Shown: positions 51,885-61,288, counted from the stretch's first letter. The stretch: 61,377 bases of DNA from Rubrivivax sp. (GCA_027487905.1 JAIYCR010000027.1:1-61377); one strand, 5' to 3'. The notes: generated by a model from the letters alone, not told the origin. Numbers and translations are program-made.

Positions 51885-52877
51885 GGCCATATCTCCTTGC
51901 GTGAGAGATCAGCCGGGCCCCGGTCCGGGTTCCCTGAAAACTGATCCTCTCGCTCGGACTCCCTTGCTCCCGCCCACGGGCGGGCGGGGGGTGGGCAGGG
52001 CCCCTTCCCTCACGGGAAGGGGTTGGGGATGGGTGGTGTTCTTTGCAGCCGAAGCAGTGAGCCAGTTTCCCGGCCCACCGCTTGAAGATCCCCCCACAAG
52101 TCCCCCTCACCCTTGACGGGGGCGCGTGGGGGGAGCGCGGTGGGACGACTGGCGCACGGGCTGCCCCTCCCCACGAGGCGGCGCAGCGTCGCGGCCGATG
52201 TGCCAGCTTGCCTGGCGCAGCGGTTGCAGCGCAGCCGACCGAACGATCACGAGCAGCGGCGCCTCTGCGGCCGACGTGCCACCAAGGGAGCCGAAGGCGA
52301 GCGACTGGCGCGGCGGTCGAGCCGCTGTGAGCACTTCAGTGCACCCTGCATTCAGCGGCCCGGCTACGGGCATGGCGGGTGACCGGGGTGGCGATCTGGC
52401 CGGCGCCGCACCGAGCGGAGCGCAGCGCAGCGACCTGCAAGCCGGTCAGTTCGCCAAGCGGGCCTCGTTCACGCGCAGCGTGAAGGAAACAGGGCCCGCG
52501 ATCCCCGGGCACGGGAAAGGGCCGCCGCGTGCTTCAGCCGGCTCCGCCGGCCTGACCGTGTTGCGTGAGGGATGGCAGCCCGTCAGGGTCGAGACGCTGG
52601 GCCTTTGACAGCGGCTCGACGCGCAGCGCAACAGCCCGGCCCCGCGCAGCGGGGACACGCCCTGGCCCACAGAGACCTGGGGTCGCCAGCACCAGCGCAT
52701 CCACCGCACGCATCGCCTGCAGCGCACGCAGCCTCTCCACGTCTCTCAACCTTGCTCGCTGTTGCGCTACCTTCGAAGATGCCAGAGACGCACATCTAGA
52801 CTCCGATCGACGACCACCACCCGCTAGGCCATTGCCGCGGCCGACCGTTCACCGAACCAAGCTTCGAAGAGGACGCC
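51885..52877. other. Hairpin-rich non-coding stretch between ssb and the PIN gene
   Basis: Nearly 1 kb without a frame I trust. It holds several clean GC stem-loops: CCCGCCC/GGGCGGG (51969-51984), CCCCTTCCC/GGGAAGGGG with loop TCAC (52001-52022), TTCACGC/GCGTGAA with loop GCA (52468-52484) and CCCCGC/GCGGGG with loop GCA (52640-52654). Flanking genes diverge from it. It could be an origin, a single-strand promoter of the leading region or a structured RNA; see findings. Confidence 0.6.
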
Positions 52878-53348
52878 ATGACAAGATTCGTGATCGGCGC
52901 CGATGTCGCCTTGCACCTGGCCCAACTCAAAGTCGTGGTCCCGACGGAGCACCAGCTCCTGGCACCCACGCTGATCCGCTCGCAGGTGCTGGCCGAGCTG
53001 TACGGCCGGGTTCGACGCGGCGAACTCGATCGCAAAACCGCCGAGCGCCAACTCGACCACCTGCGGGCCCTGCGGCTGCGCCCGCTCGGCGACCGGGTCC
53101 TTCAGGGGCTCGCTTGGAAGATCGCCGACCAACTCGGCTGGCCTGACACCTTCATGGCCGAGTACCTCGCCCTGACGCAGCTCCAGGCCGACGCCTTCGT
53201 CTGCATGGACCCCGAGCTGGCCCATGCCGTCAGCGGCACCGTCACCGTGGCAACCATCGACGAGCTGCTGGCAAGCAGCCCAGCCACGGTGACCTCGCCC
53301 GGAGGCACTACGATGGCTCGAACAAGACCGGGAGGGAGGACACCATGA
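52878..53348 (+). CDS. PIN domain protein (VapC-like)
   Basis: A 156-residue protein with a PIN-type nuclease pattern: VIGADVALHLAQL (first Asp), LIRSQVLAELYGRVRRG (Glu), then DTFMAEYLALTQLQADAFVC with the later acidic residues. PIN proteins cut RNA, often as VapC toxins. I see no VapB upstream. It overlaps the NYN gene by four bases (ATGA), so the two likely act together; both folds are related RNases. Confidence 0.78.
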   Translation: MTRFVIGADVALHLAQLKVVVPTEHQLLAPTLIRSQVLAELYGRVRRGELDRKTAERQLDHLRALRLRPLGDRVLQGLAWKIADQLGWPDTFMAEYLALTQLQADAFVCMDPELAHAVSGTVTVATIDELLASSPATVTSPGGTTMARTRPGGRTP

Positions 53349-54163
53349 ACCCGAACGACAACGACGACAGCCGATCCGTCGCCCTCTACTGGGACTTCGA
53401 GAACCTGCACGCCGGCCTGATGGAGGCCAAGTACGGCGAAGGCGCCTACGCCAAACAGGACAACCGATTCAAGGTCCAGGAACCGCTCATCGACGTCCAG
53501 GCCCTGGTCGAACTCGGTGCCTCCTTCGGCCCCGTCGCCATCAACCGCGCCTACGGCAACTGGCAGTACTTCGGCCGCTACCGCGACGCCCTGCTGCAGA
53601 GCGCCGTCGAGTTGATTCAGCTCTTCCCGCCGGGCGCCTCCGCCAAGAACGGCGCCGACATCAAGCTCTGCCTCGACGCCACCGAGGACATCAGCCGCTT
53701 CGCCCACATCGGCACCGTCATCATCGTCGGCGGCGACAGTGACTTCATGCCTGTCGCCCAGAAGATCAAGGCCGCCGGCCGCACGCTGATCGGCATCGGC
53801 AACCGCCGCAACACCAACAAGCACTGGGCCAAGAGCTGCCACGAGTTCCGCTACTACGACAGCCTGGTCGAAGCCCCGAGCACCGAAGAAGCGACCAAGC
53901 CCAGCGAAGCCAAGGACACCCCACCGGCGCCACCCGCCAATCCGGCCGCCGAGATGCTCAAGCGTGCCGTCCGCCTGCTCTCCGAGACCAAGGGCGAAGC
54001 CTGGGTCCACAAAGCCAATGTCTGGCCGATGATCAAGCGCCTCGATTCAACCTTCGACACGAAGGACCACGGCTACGCAAGCTTCGCGGAGATGCTGAAG
54101 GCGCTGGACACAGTCATCGAGATCAAGAAGGGCGAGACCGACCACCTGCTGCGCGTTCGCTGA
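53345..54163 (+). CDS. NYN domain RNase-like protein with LOTUS-like C-terminus
   Basis: A 272-residue protein. The NYN (PIN-like) domain covers residues ~10-180: ALYWDFENLHAGL, AKNGADIKLCLDATEDI and TVIIVGGDSDFMPVAQKIKA carry the conserved acidic residues. The C-terminal ~75 residues (LLSETKGEAWVHKANVWPMI; YASFAEMLKALDTVIEI) fit an OST-HTH/LOTUS RNA-binding domain. It probably cleaves or handles RNA in the cytoplasm, together with the PIN protein it overlaps. Confidence 0.88.
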   Translation: MNPNDNDDSRSVALYWDFENLHAGLMEAKYGEGAYAKQDNRFKVQEPLIDVQALVELGASFGPVAINRAYGNWQYFGRYRDALLQSAVELIQLFPPGASAKNGADIKLCLDATEDISRFAHIGTVIIVGGDSDFMPVAQKIKAAGRTLIGIGNRRNTNKHWAKSCHEFRYYDSLVEAPSTEEATKPSEAKDTPPAPPANPAAEMLKRAVRLLSETKGEAWVHKANVWPMIKRLDSTFDTKDHGYASFAEMLKALDTVIEIKKGETDHLLRVR

Positions 54164-54208
54164 GGGGCGTCTGCCCCCAAAGCTTGCCGAATGGATTCGG
54201 AGACCATC

Positions 54209-54241
54209 TTGACAACTATTGATAGTCCGGCGGATCATCCG
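54209..54241 (+). promoter_or_regulatory. parDE promoter with nested palindromes
   Basis: TTGACA at 54209-54214 and GATCAT at 54233-54238 (18-bp spacing) look like a promoter. Palindrome ACTAT-TG-ATAGT (54215-54226) fills the spacer and CGGAT-C-ATCCG (54231-54241) covers the -10. ParD antitoxins repress their own promoter by binding such repeats. Confidence 0.62.
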
Positions 54242-54245
54242 GGCC

Positions 54246-54497
54246 ATGAGCACCAACACCATGAGCTTTGCCCTGCCCGAAGCCATGCGCAGCTACGTCG
54301 ACCAGCGCGTGCGCTCCGGCCAGTACGGGAACACCAGCGAGTACCTGCGTGAGCTGATCCGGCGCGACCAGGAAGAGCAGGCCAAGAAGCGCCTGCGCGA
54401 ACTGATCGAGGAAGGCCTCAACTCCGGGCCCGGCCAGGCGCTCACGACCCAGCGCGCCGCGCAGTTGAAGAATCAGGCGCTGGGCAAGCTGCGTTGA
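54246..54497 (+). CDS. parD: ParD family antitoxin
   Basis: An 83-residue ribbon-helix-helix antitoxin: MSFALPEAMRSYVDQRVRSG, YGNTSEYLRELIRRDQEEQA and a C-terminal toxin-binding tail. It pairs with the ParE toxin that begins within its stop codon. ATG 54246 is chosen over an upstream ATG because it gives the usual ParD N-terminus and lies after the promoter. Confidence 0.92.
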   Translation: MSTNTMSFALPEAMRSYVDQRVRSGQYGNTSEYLRELIRRDQEEQAKKRLRELIEEGLNSGPGQALTTQRAAQLKNQALGKLR

Positions 54498-54811
54498 AGC
54501 GTGCCCACCTGCGCCCGAAGGCCGAGGCCGACCTGCTGGAAGCCACACGGCACTACGCCACGGAGGGCAGCGTGGAACTGGCCGAACGCATGTTCGACGC
54601 CGCCATCGCCGCACTCGAACCGATCGAGCGCATGCCCGGCATGGGCTCCCCCCGCCTGGGGCAGCTGTGCGAGATCCCGGGCCTGCGCTCCTGGCGCATC
54701 ACCGACTTCCCCATGCAATGGCTGTACTTCGAGGCGGATGACCACCTCGATGTCGTGCGCCTACTCGGGGACCGGCAGGACATCATCGCCATCCTGACTG
54801 CCGGCGAGTGA
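54494..54811 (+). CDS. parE: ParE family toxin
   Basis: A 105-residue RelE/ParE-fold toxin: RPKAEADLLEATRHYATEGS, PRLGQLCEIPGLRSWRITDF and VVRLLGDRQDIIAIL. It starts at TTG 54494, overlapping the parD stop (TTGA). ParE toxins poison DNA gyrase. The pair probably stabilises the element. Confidence 0.9.
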   Translation: MKRAHLRPKAEADLLEATRHYATEGSVELAERMFDAAIAALEPIERMPGMGSPRLGQLCEIPGLRSWRITDFPMQWLYFEADDHLDVVRLLGDRQDIIAILTAGE

Positions 54812-54861
54812 CCCGGCACACGCCTGGCACCCCCGTGCCGATACCGGCAAAAACGACTGCC

Positions 54862-55380
54862 ATGTCGAAGATGCTGTTCGACTTCAAAGATCCTGACGCG
54901 GCCAACTCCTGGCACGCCATCGACGACCGCGTGATGGGTGGCATCTCCCACAGCACTCTCCGCCACGATTCCGCGGGCCACGCCGTATTCGAGGGAACCG
55001 TCTCGCTGGAGCGCAACGGCGGCTTCGCATCGGTGCGATCAAGCCCCGGCGAGCACGGACAGCCTTGCGCCACCGCCTGCGTGATCGAACTGCGCGGAGA
55101 CAAGAAGCAGTTCAAGCTCAGCCTGCTGACCGACGACGGCTTCGACAGCCTGAACTACCAAGCCAGCTTCGCCCCGACAGGCGACGACTGGCAAAGCCTG
55201 CACCTGCCGCTGGCCGAATTTCGCGCCACCTTCCGCGGACGCGAGGTCCCCGATGCACCGCCGCTCGACCCTGCGCGCATCCGCCAGGTCGGTCTGATGA
55301 TCGCCGCCCGCCAGGCCGGCCCCTTCGCGCTCGAAGTCAGGCGGATCCAGCTTGGCCTGATCCGACCAGGAGCGCGATGA
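54862..55380 (+). CDS. CIA30 family protein
   Basis: A 172-residue protein of the CIA30 family (complex I intermediate-associated protein 30-like, jelly-roll): LFDFKDPDAANSWHAIDDRV, MGGISHSTL, FEGTVSLERNGGFASVRSSP and FALEVRRIQL. Bacterial members are of unknown function. ATG 54862 gives the standard N-terminus; GTG 54808 overlaps parE but adds unlikely sequence. It is an odd, apparently metabolic passenger. Confidence 0.85.
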   Translation: MSKMLFDFKDPDAANSWHAIDDRVMGGISHSTLRHDSAGHAVFEGTVSLERNGGFASVRSSPGEHGQPCATACVIELRGDKKQFKLSLLTDDGFDSLNYQASFAPTGDDWQSLHLPLAEFRATFRGREVPDAPPLDPARIRQVGLMIAARQAGPFALEVRRIQLGLIRPGAR

Positions 55381-55417
55381 CGCGAGACGAGGCGCGGCGA
55401 AGCGCCCCGTGCAAGCC

Positions 55418-55933
55418 TCATAGCAGTCCCAGCTCGGCAAAGCTCCGGACCTCCGCACCCGCCACCACCAGGTGATCGAGCACCCGCACGTCCACCAGCG
55501 CCAGCGCCGTCTTCAGCGTCTGCGTGAGGAACTCGTCGGCACGGCTTGGCTCGGCCACCCCCGAGGGATGGTTGTGCGCCAGCAGGACAGCCGCCGCATT
55601 GCACCCGAGCGCGGCCTTGACCACCTCGCGCGGATACACCGAGGTCTGCGTCACCGTGCCGCGGAACATCTGCTTCAGCTCGATGATCCGGTGCTGCGCA
55701 TCGACGAACAGCACGCAGAACACCTCGTGCTCCAGTACACCGATCTCCAGGCGCAGGTAGTCCTTCACCGCCTGCGGCGACGACATCGTGGCACCGCGCC
55801 GCACGCGCCGCGACAGCACGCGCCGCGCTTGCGACAGCACCTCCTCGGCACGCGCGGGACGGTACTGGCCATCGACATCGCGCACCAGGAGCGCATCGAC
55901 GGCGACGACGGAAGAAGTGGAAGTGAGCAACAT
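55418..55933 (-). CDS. radC: RadC/JAB domain protein
   Basis: A 171-residue RadC-like protein with the JAMM metalloprotease-type motif [19 protein letters not shown], preceded by [20 protein letters not shown] and [18 protein letters not shown]. Short RadC proteins that lack the N-terminal HhH domain are typical of mobile elements and phages. Their role is unclear; RadC is not needed for general DNA repair. GGAG precedes ATG 55933. Confidence 0.93.
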   Translation of the reverse strand: MLLTSTSSVVAVDALLVRDVDGQYRPARAEEVLSQARRVLSRRVRRGATMSSPQAVKDYLRLEIGVLEHEVFCVLFVDAQHRIIELKQMFRGTVTQTSVYPREVVKAALGCNAAAVLLAHNHPSGVAEPSRADEFLTQTLKTALALVDVRVLDHLVVAGAEVRSFAELGLL

Positions 55934-56501
55934 GGCGAACTCCGGTCTGTGTCGGGCGGGATGGCCCGAGACCGGAGCACCACGACGCAGCGCAGCCGTC
56001 AGGGTTCGAAGACGGCCGCAGGCCGCAAGTGCTCGCCCCGCGAGCGCGTAGACCTTGACGGCGAGAACGACGTGGTAGCGTGGGTCGACACGGCAAGCCC
56101 ACCCACGCACGCCAACCAGCATCAGTTCTCAAAGGGCCACGACTGCCACGAAGCGCACCGGAACAGCAGCCTCACTGCGGACCACACTCGCCGGCAGCTT
56201 TTCGGCGCCGAGTTCGGCTTAGCGTCGACGCGCAAACGACCGTTGAGCGACTCTGGGTGCGCCGAGTTCGACGCCCGGGAGGCGGCAGCCCACCAGACCC
56301 GGGCCGGCGAGATTGCACCCCGCACCGCCAGGCCGACCCCGGCGTCCTGCAGTTGGCGTTCCGCCTCGGTTCGTCGATCTGGGCGATCAGCACGATGTCG
56401 ACAGTCGACCGTCTGCCAAACTCGAAACCTCGCCGCGGTGTTCGCCTTCAGACCGGCCTACCTGGTCGCGCAACAGCGCGGCACGAACTGCAGTCAACTG
56501 C
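55934..56501. other. Gap between RadC and MsrA
   Basis: About 570 bp with no credible frame. A 12-bp direct repeat, GCGCCGAGTTCG, occurs twice (about 56206 and 56259). The change from mobile-element genes to housekeeping-type genes happens here, so an element boundary in this stretch is plausible, but I see no tRNA-derived att sequence. Confidence 0.4.
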
Positions 56502-57008
56502 TCAGACTGCGGCGCGCCGAGGCAAGACCCAGTTTGGTCGCGCGAAGTGGCAGGTGTATCCGCCGGGGTGTCGCTCCAGATAGTCCTGGTGTTCCGGTTC
56601 AGCCTGCCAGAACTCACCAACCGGCTCGACTTCCGTCACCACCTTGCCCGGCCACAGGCCCGAGGCTTCGACGTCCTTGATCGTGTCGATCGCTTCGAGA
56701 CGCTGCGCTTCGGACGCGAAGTAGATCGCGGATCGGTAGGACAGGCCGCGGTCGTTGCCCTGCCGATTCGACGTGGTCGGGTCATGAATCTGGAAAAAGA
56801 ACTCGAGCAAGCGCCGGTAGCTCATCACCGCTGGATCGAACATGATCTCGATCCCTTCGGCATGCGTGCCGTGATTCCGATACGTCGCATTCGGCACATC
56901 GCCACCGGTGTAGCCCACCCGCGTCGACACCACGCCGGGCATCTTCCGTATCAGGTCCTGCATCCCCCAGAAGCAGCCCCCAGCAAGCACCGCACGTTCA
57001 GTAGTCAT
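56502..57008 (-). CDS. msrA: Peptide methionine-(S)-sulfoxide reductase
   Basis: A 168-residue MsrA with the catalytic motif GGCFWGMQ and downstream [20 protein letters not shown], then [12 protein letters not shown]. It reduces the S form of methionine sulfoxide in proteins. GAGGAG precedes ATG 57008. It is one base downstream of msrB and surely co-transcribed with it. Confidence 0.97.
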   Translation of the reverse strand: MTTERAVLAGGCFWGMQDLIRKMPGVVSTRVGYTGGDVPNATYRNHGTHAEGIEIMFDPAVMSYRRLLEFFFQIHDPTTSNRQGNDRGLSYRSAIYFASEAQRLEAIDTIKDVEASGLWPGKVVTEVEPVGEFWQAEPEHQDYLERHPGGYTCHFARPNWVLPRRAAV

Positions 57009-57009
57009 T

Positions 57010-57456
57010 TCAGCGCTCCTCAACCTGACTCATGAAGTCGCCATAGCCCTCGGCTGGCATGTCGTCGCGATGCACGAAACGCAGCGAGGCCGAATTGATG
57101 CAGTAGCGCAGCCCACCGCGGTCGGCAGGGCCGTCGGGAAAGACGTGCCCAAGATGGCTGTCGCCGTGGAGTGAGCGAACCTCGGTGCGCACCATGCCGT
57201 GGCTGATATCGCGCAGTTCGTTGACATGCGCCGGCACGATGGGCTTGGTGAAACTCGGCCAACCGCAGCCCGACTCGAACTTGTCCGTCGACGCAAACAA
57301 TGGCTCACCGGACACGATGTCCACGTAGATGCCCGGCTCGTGGTTGTCGAGGTACTCGCCGGTTCCTGCCCGCTCGGTGCCGCCATGCTGCGTGACCTGG
57401 TATTGCTCCGGCGTCAGTGCGGCGACCGCTTCAGGGGACTTGGTGTAGCTCTTCAT
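57010..57456 (-). CDS. msrB: Peptide methionine-(R)-sulfoxide reductase
   Basis: A 148-residue Msr[61 protein letters not shown] and the catalytic [11 protein letters not shown]. The two CxxC zinc pairs of the zinc type are absent (GEPLF without preceding CxxC; SLHGDSH in place of the second), so this is a zinc-free form. AGGAG precedes ATG 57456. It acts with MsrA on the R form. Confidence 0.96.
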   Translation of the reverse strand: MKSYTKSPEAVAALTPEQYQVTQHGGTERAGTGEYLDNHEPGIYVDIVSGEPLFASTDKFESGCGWPSFTKPIVPAHVNELRDISHGMVRTEVRSLHGDSHLGHVFPDGPADRGGLRYCINSASLRFVHRDDMPAEGYGDFMSQVEER

Positions 57457-57648
57457 GGATTCCGGCTCCTGGGCTGAGGCCAATTCAAGTGGGTCCGACG
57501 GTAAGGCAATTCAACCGGACGCCCTTTGGTCGTCCGGCGCGACCAAAGATTACGGTGGCGAGTCAGGTCGCACTGCCCAGGCACGGTGAAATTCCATGAC
57601 TGCCCCAGTGGCGCCCGCGGCGAGATGTTCGAGACGCCGCGGATCGAG

Positions 57649-58260
57649 TCAGCGGGAAAGCAACTTCGCGACGCGCGCCTGCAGGGCCGGCACCACGTCG
57701 GCCACGAACCAGGGGTTGATCTTGAGCCAGATGTTGTTGCGCGGGCTGGGATGAGGCATGGGCAAGACCGCAGGCCAATGGGAGCGCCAATCGGCCACGG
57801 TGGCGGTGACCTTGGCGGGCGCGACGCTCGGCAGGTGCCATCGCTGCGCATAGTCACCGATGATCAGCGTCAGCTCGATATGCGGCATGTGGTCCAGCAG
57901 ACGCTGGCGCCACAGCGGCGCGCATTCCGCGCGCGGCGGTAGGTCGCCTGAACGGCCCGTGCCAGGGAAGCAGAAGCCCATGGGCAGGATGGCGACGCGT
58001 GTCGCGTCGTAGAACTGTTCGCGCGTCACGCCCATCCATTGCCGCAATCGCTCGCCGCTGGCGTCGTCGAAGGGCATGCCGCTCTCGTGCACCTTGCGCC
58101 CGGGCGCCTGACCGGCGATGAGGATGCTTGCGGCCGGGTGCACCTGCAGAACAGGCCGGGGACCCAGGGGCAAGTGAGGTGCGCACGTCGTGCACACGCA
58201 CACCTCCTCGACCAGGATGTCGAACCCGGACTTTTCTGCAGGCGCAATTCGGGGCTTCAT
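57649..58260 (-). CDS. Uracil-DNA glycosylase family protein
   Basis: A 203-residue UDG-superfamily protein: VCTTCAPHLPLGPRPVLQVH, SILIAGQAPGRKVHESGMPF with the substrate-binding GQAPG, LPMGFCFPGTGRSGDLPPRA and the C-terminal MPHPSPRNNIWLKINPWF with the HPSPRN motif. Members remove uracil or act on other bases. An N-terminal CxxC could belong to an Fe-S or structural site. It is a separate unit from msrAB. Confidence 0.9.
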   Translation of the reverse strand: MKPRIAPAEKSGFDILVEEVCVCTTCAPHLPLGPRPVLQVHPAASILIAGQAPGRKVHESGMPFDDASGERLRQWMGVTREQFYDATRVAILPMGFCFPGTGRSGDLPPRAECAPLWRQRLLDHMPHIELTLIIGDYAQRWHLPSVAPAKVTATVADWRSHWPAVLPMPHPSPRNNIWLKINPWFVADVVPALQARVAKLLSR

Positions 58261-58600
58261 GCTTGCGTACTGGCACCACTCAGCCGTGGCCCGGCCACAG
58301 CAATGGAGCACCGGCCATCGACCCATGGTGGGCGAATGTGATGGTTTGCTGTCGGTGAGAACGATTCAATCGTCCAATCCCTTGCCATCCAAGATCCGCT
58401 CCATGCACTTTTCGACCCTGGCTTCACACGTCTCGCTCTACTTGGCCGACGAGAAGTGAAGCAGTATCCGCGCTGACGTCCCGGGGTCAAGAAGCGGAAC
58501 GCCTTCTTCAAGACCGGCCGCTGACGGTGAGGTTCGACCGTTGAATCACAGCGACCGATAAGGCCCGCCAGTCGACATCCATCCACGCGCGAGGCCGCGG
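58261..58600. other. Gap between UDG and LysR genes
   Basis: About 340 bp. I see no supported gene or clear signal in it; any frames are short and unconvincing. Confidence 0.5.
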
Positions 58601-59533
58601 TCAGCGGCTCGACATCAGCGCGTTCACCAACGTTAGCCGCTGCTCCAGTCGTGCCACCCCAAAGTCCAAAAGGGCACGCAGCTTCAGCGGGACCAGACGC
58701 TTGCTCGGATACACCAAGCTCACGGGTACCGGCTCGCTGTCATAGGCTGCCAGCACCGGCACCAGCCGCCCTTCGGCGACGTGCGGCGCCACCTGGTAGG
58801 TGGTGGCCTGCACCAGGCCCACGCCGGCCAGCGCTGCCTGCACTGCCGACTCGGGCGTTGTGGTTGACACGCGCACGTGGACCGGCACCTGCTGCTCGAT
58901 CGCCCGCTCGCCGTCGCGCACCGTGAACGTCCAGGTCTTGTAAGGCCCCAGCCCCGTCCAGCTGATGCAGTCGTGTTCGGCAAGCGCCGAGAGAACCTCT
59001 GGCGTCCCGCGCGCTGCTAGATAGGCCGGCGCCGCGCACACCACCATGCGAATGGCCCCCAGCTCGCGGCCCACGAGGCTGCTGTCGCTCAGGGCGCCAA
59101 TGCGCAACGCACAGTCCACGTGCTCTTCCACCAGTGCCACCACGCGGTCAGCCAGTTGCAGATGGACATTGACCTGCGGATAGGCGCGCAGGAACTCTTG
59201 CACCACCGGCTGCAGGTGTTGCTGGCCGAAACCGAGAGGCGCTGTGATGACGAGGTCCCCCTTGGGCTGGCGGTATTCACCGGTCACTTCCTCGTCGGCA
59301 TCGCGCAGGTCGTCGAGGACACGGCTGCAGGCCTCGAAGTAGCGCTTTCCACCCTCGGTCAGCGCCACGTGCCGGGTCGTGCGCACGAAGAGCCGGACCC
59401 CCAGCGCTTCTTCCAGCAGCGCCACCTTGCGGCTGATATTGGCCACTGGCGTGCCCAGCGCCCTGCTGGCGGCCGAGAAGCCGCCGCTGCGGGCCACCGC
59501 CACGAAGGAGGTGATGGCGTCAAGACGGTCCAT
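58601..59533 (-). CDS. LysR family transcriptional regulator
   Basis: A 310-residue LysR regulator: N-terminal HTH (MDRLDAITSFVAVARSGGFS, AASRALGTPVANISRKVALL, EEALGVRLFVRTTRHVALTE) and an effector domain (GDLVITAPLGFGQQHLQPVV; DCALRIGALSDSSLVGRELG; FGVARLEQRL). It is divergent from the AhpD-like and hydrolase genes, so it probably controls them in response to an unknown small molecule. Confidence 0.95.
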   Translation of the reverse strand: MDRLDAITSFVAVARSGGFSAASRALGTPVANISRKVALLEEALGVRLFVRTTRHVALTEGGKRYFEACSRVLDDLRDADEEVTGEYRQPKGDLVITAPLGFGQQHLQPVVQEFLRAYPQVNVHLQLADRVVALVEEHVDCALRIGALSDSSLVGRELGAIRMVVCAAPAYLAARGTPEVLSALAEHDCISWTGLGPYKTWTFTVRDGERAIEQQVPVHVRVSTTTPESAVQAALAGVGLVQATTYQVAPHVAEGRLVPVLAAYDSEPVPVSLVYPSKRLVPLKLRALLDFGVARLEQRLTLVNALMSSR

Positions 59534-59577
59534 ATCTTTCAGCTTTTCAAGAAAGTGATTCGCGATCGGCGCGGATT

Positions 59578-59605
59578 ATCAAATTGATTGTCGTGAAAAA
59601 CAATC
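59578..59605. promoter_or_regulatory. Inverted repeats in the LysR divergent region
   Basis: ATCAA-A-TTGAT (59578-59588) is a perfect palindrome and GATTGT (59586-59591) pairs with ACAATC (59600-59605). They lie between the divergent LysR and AhpD-like starts and are candidate LysR binding sites. Confidence 0.55.
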
Positions 59606-59652
59606 CACTCCACGCCAACACCGCGTGCACCCCAACCCGCCAGGAGAACCTC

Positions 59653-60207
59653 ATGACCCGCATCCACACCCCCGCCACCGTCGACGCCGCACCGGCTTCC
59701 ACCCATGCCTCGCTGAACGCCGTGGAGAAGCAACTGGGCGTCGTGCCCAACCTCTTCCTTGTCGTCGCCAACAGCCCCGCGGCGCTGTCGGGCTACCTGC
59801 AGCTGAGCGCCGCCTCGGCGCAAGGCGGCCTGGACGCCGCCACCCGCGAGCGCATTGCGCTGGTGGTGGCAGAACTCAACGGCTGCGGCTACTGCCTGTC
59901 GGCCCACACCTACCTGGGCCGCAATGTCGCCAAGCTGGATGACGCCGAGATCACGGCCAACCGCAACGGCGCCTCGAACGATCCGAAGGCGGACGCCGCC
60001 GTGCGCTTCGCCGCCGCCGTGGTGCGCCAGCGCGGGCACGTCGGCAACGAGCAGGTCCAGGCGGTGCGCAGCGCCGGCTACAGCGATGCCCAGGTGCTGG
60101 ACATCCTGCTGGCCGTCGCGCTGAACACCTTCACCAACTACGTCAACGAAGTGGCCCAGACCGAGATCGACTTCCCGGTCGTCGCGCCGCTGCGGCTTGC
60201 GGCCTGA
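59653..60207 (+). CDS. AhpD-like carboxymuconolactone decarboxylase family protein
   Basis: A 184-residue all-helical protein with the redox motif LNGCGYCLSAHTYLGRN (CxxC plus His), typical of AhpD-like peroxidase partners. NTFTNYVNEVAQTEIDFPVV is the usual family end. ATG 59653 has AGGAG upstream. It probably handles peroxides or other oxidants, alongside the alpha/beta hydrolase 23 bases downstream. Confidence 0.9.
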   Translation: MTRIHTPATVDAAPASTHASLNAVEKQLGVVPNLFLVVANSPAALSGYLQLSAASAQGGLDAATRERIALVVAELNGCGYCLSAHTYLGRNVAKLDDAEITANRNGASNDPKADAAVRFAAAVVRQRGHVGNEQVQAVRSAGYSDAQVLDILLAVALNTFTNYVNEVAQTEIDFPVVAPLRLAA

Positions 60208-60230
60208 ATGCCGCTGCAAAGGAGAACCCC

Positions 60231-61088
60231 ATGAGCACCCCAACCCAAGCCCGAGTCGAGCACCGCTTCGTCGACATCGATGGCCTGCGCACCTTCTACC
60301 GCGCGGCCGGCCACCCGGACCATCCGGTGATCGTGCTGTTGCACGGCTTCCCGTCGTCCTCGCACATGTACCGTGACCTCATCCCGCTGCTGGCGGACCG
60401 GTTCCGCGTCATCGCGCCGGACTACATCGGCTTCGGCCACTCCGAAGCGCCCACGGTGGATCAGTTCGACTACACCTTCGACAGGCTCGCCGCGCACACG
60501 CAGGCCCTGCTGGACCGTCTTGAAGTGACGGACGCCATCTACTACATGCAGGACTACGGTGGTCCCATCGGTCTGCGCCTGGCCACGGCCCACCCGGAGC
60601 GCGTGCGCGGCCTGGTTGTCCAGAACGCCAACGCCTACATGGAAGGCCTGACCCCGGCCGTGGCGGGCGTGTTCATGCCGCTGTGGGAGCGGGGCGACGA
60701 CACCGGCGCGCGGCAGATGCTTCTGGCCGAGACCACCCAGATGCAGTACACCGGCGGCGCGCGCCACCCGGAGCGTCTGAACCCCGATGCCTGGGTGCTT
60801 GACCAGGCGTTGTTGGATCGCCCTGGTAGCGCCGAGCGCCAGCTGGCGCTGTTCAGGGACTACCAGCACAACGTGCCGCTGTTCGACGTCTGGCAGGCCT
60901 ACTTCCGAATGCACCAACCCAAGACGCTCGTGGCTTGGGGGCGGGGCGACCCGTTCTTCGGTGTTCCGGGTGCCGAGGCCTTCCGCCGCGACCTGAAGGA
61001 CGTGCGCGTGGAATTGCTCGACAGCGGCCACTTCGCGCTGGAAGAGGACGCCACGCGCGTCGCTGAACTGATCAAGCAAACCTTCTGA
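60231..61088 (+). CDS. Alpha/beta hydrolase with Asp nucleophile
   Basis: A 285-residue alpha/beta hydrolase. Oxyanion motif LLHGFPSSSHMYRD, nucleophile elbow YMQDYGGPIGLRL with Asp at the nucleophile position, and catalytic His in LLDSGHFALEED. The Asp nucleophile is typical of haloalkane dehalogenases and epoxide hydrolases, not of esterases. It follows the AhpD-like gene and is probably under the same LysR control. Confidence 0.9.
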   Translation: MSTPTQARVEHRFVDIDGLRTFYRAAGHPDHPVIVLLHGFPSSSHMYRDLIPLLADRFRVIAPDYIGFGHSEAPTVDQFDYTFDRLAAHTQALLDRLEVTDAIYYMQDYGGPIGLRLATAHPERVRGLVVQNANAYMEGLTPAVAGVFMPLWERGDDTGARQMLLAETTQMQYTGGARHPERLNPDAWVLDQALLDRPGSAERQLALFRDYQHNVPLFDVWQAYFRMHQPKTLVAWGRGDPFFGVPGAEAFRRDLKDVRVELLDSGHFALEEDATRVAELIKQTF

Positions 61089-61137
61089 CCCGAACCCCGG
61101 GCTGCGCGTGCGCGGCCCGTCCTGGATGGAGACCGTC

Positions 61138-61278
61138 ATGAGCCATGCCTTCGCCAACATCGCCTTCACCGCCGCCGTGCGCGAAGCCCAAGCCCGCGAC
61201 GGCAGCCGCGCGCAGTACGTCCGTGCCTTTGAGGCTGATCGCAACACCCGCAACGCGGAATTATTGACCCGGCATTGA
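61138..61278 (+). pseudogene. Truncated PNPOx-like gene
   Basis: The first ~32 residues, MSHAFANIAFTAAVREAQAR and DGSRAQYVRAFE, fit the N-terminus of a pyridoxamine-5'-phosphate-oxidase-like flavoprotein. The frame then continues with unrelated residues and stops at TGA 61276-61278 after 46 residues, against ~200 usual. The break falls next to a probable insertion sequence. Confidence 0.6.
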
Positions 61279-61288
61279 ACTATTGAAC

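Noticed and set aside
55934-57648. A right-hand attachment site copied from the tRNA-Asn 3' end
   Set aside because: I looked for the tRNA 3' sequence around the shift to housekeeping genes and saw no match, so no attR is claimed.
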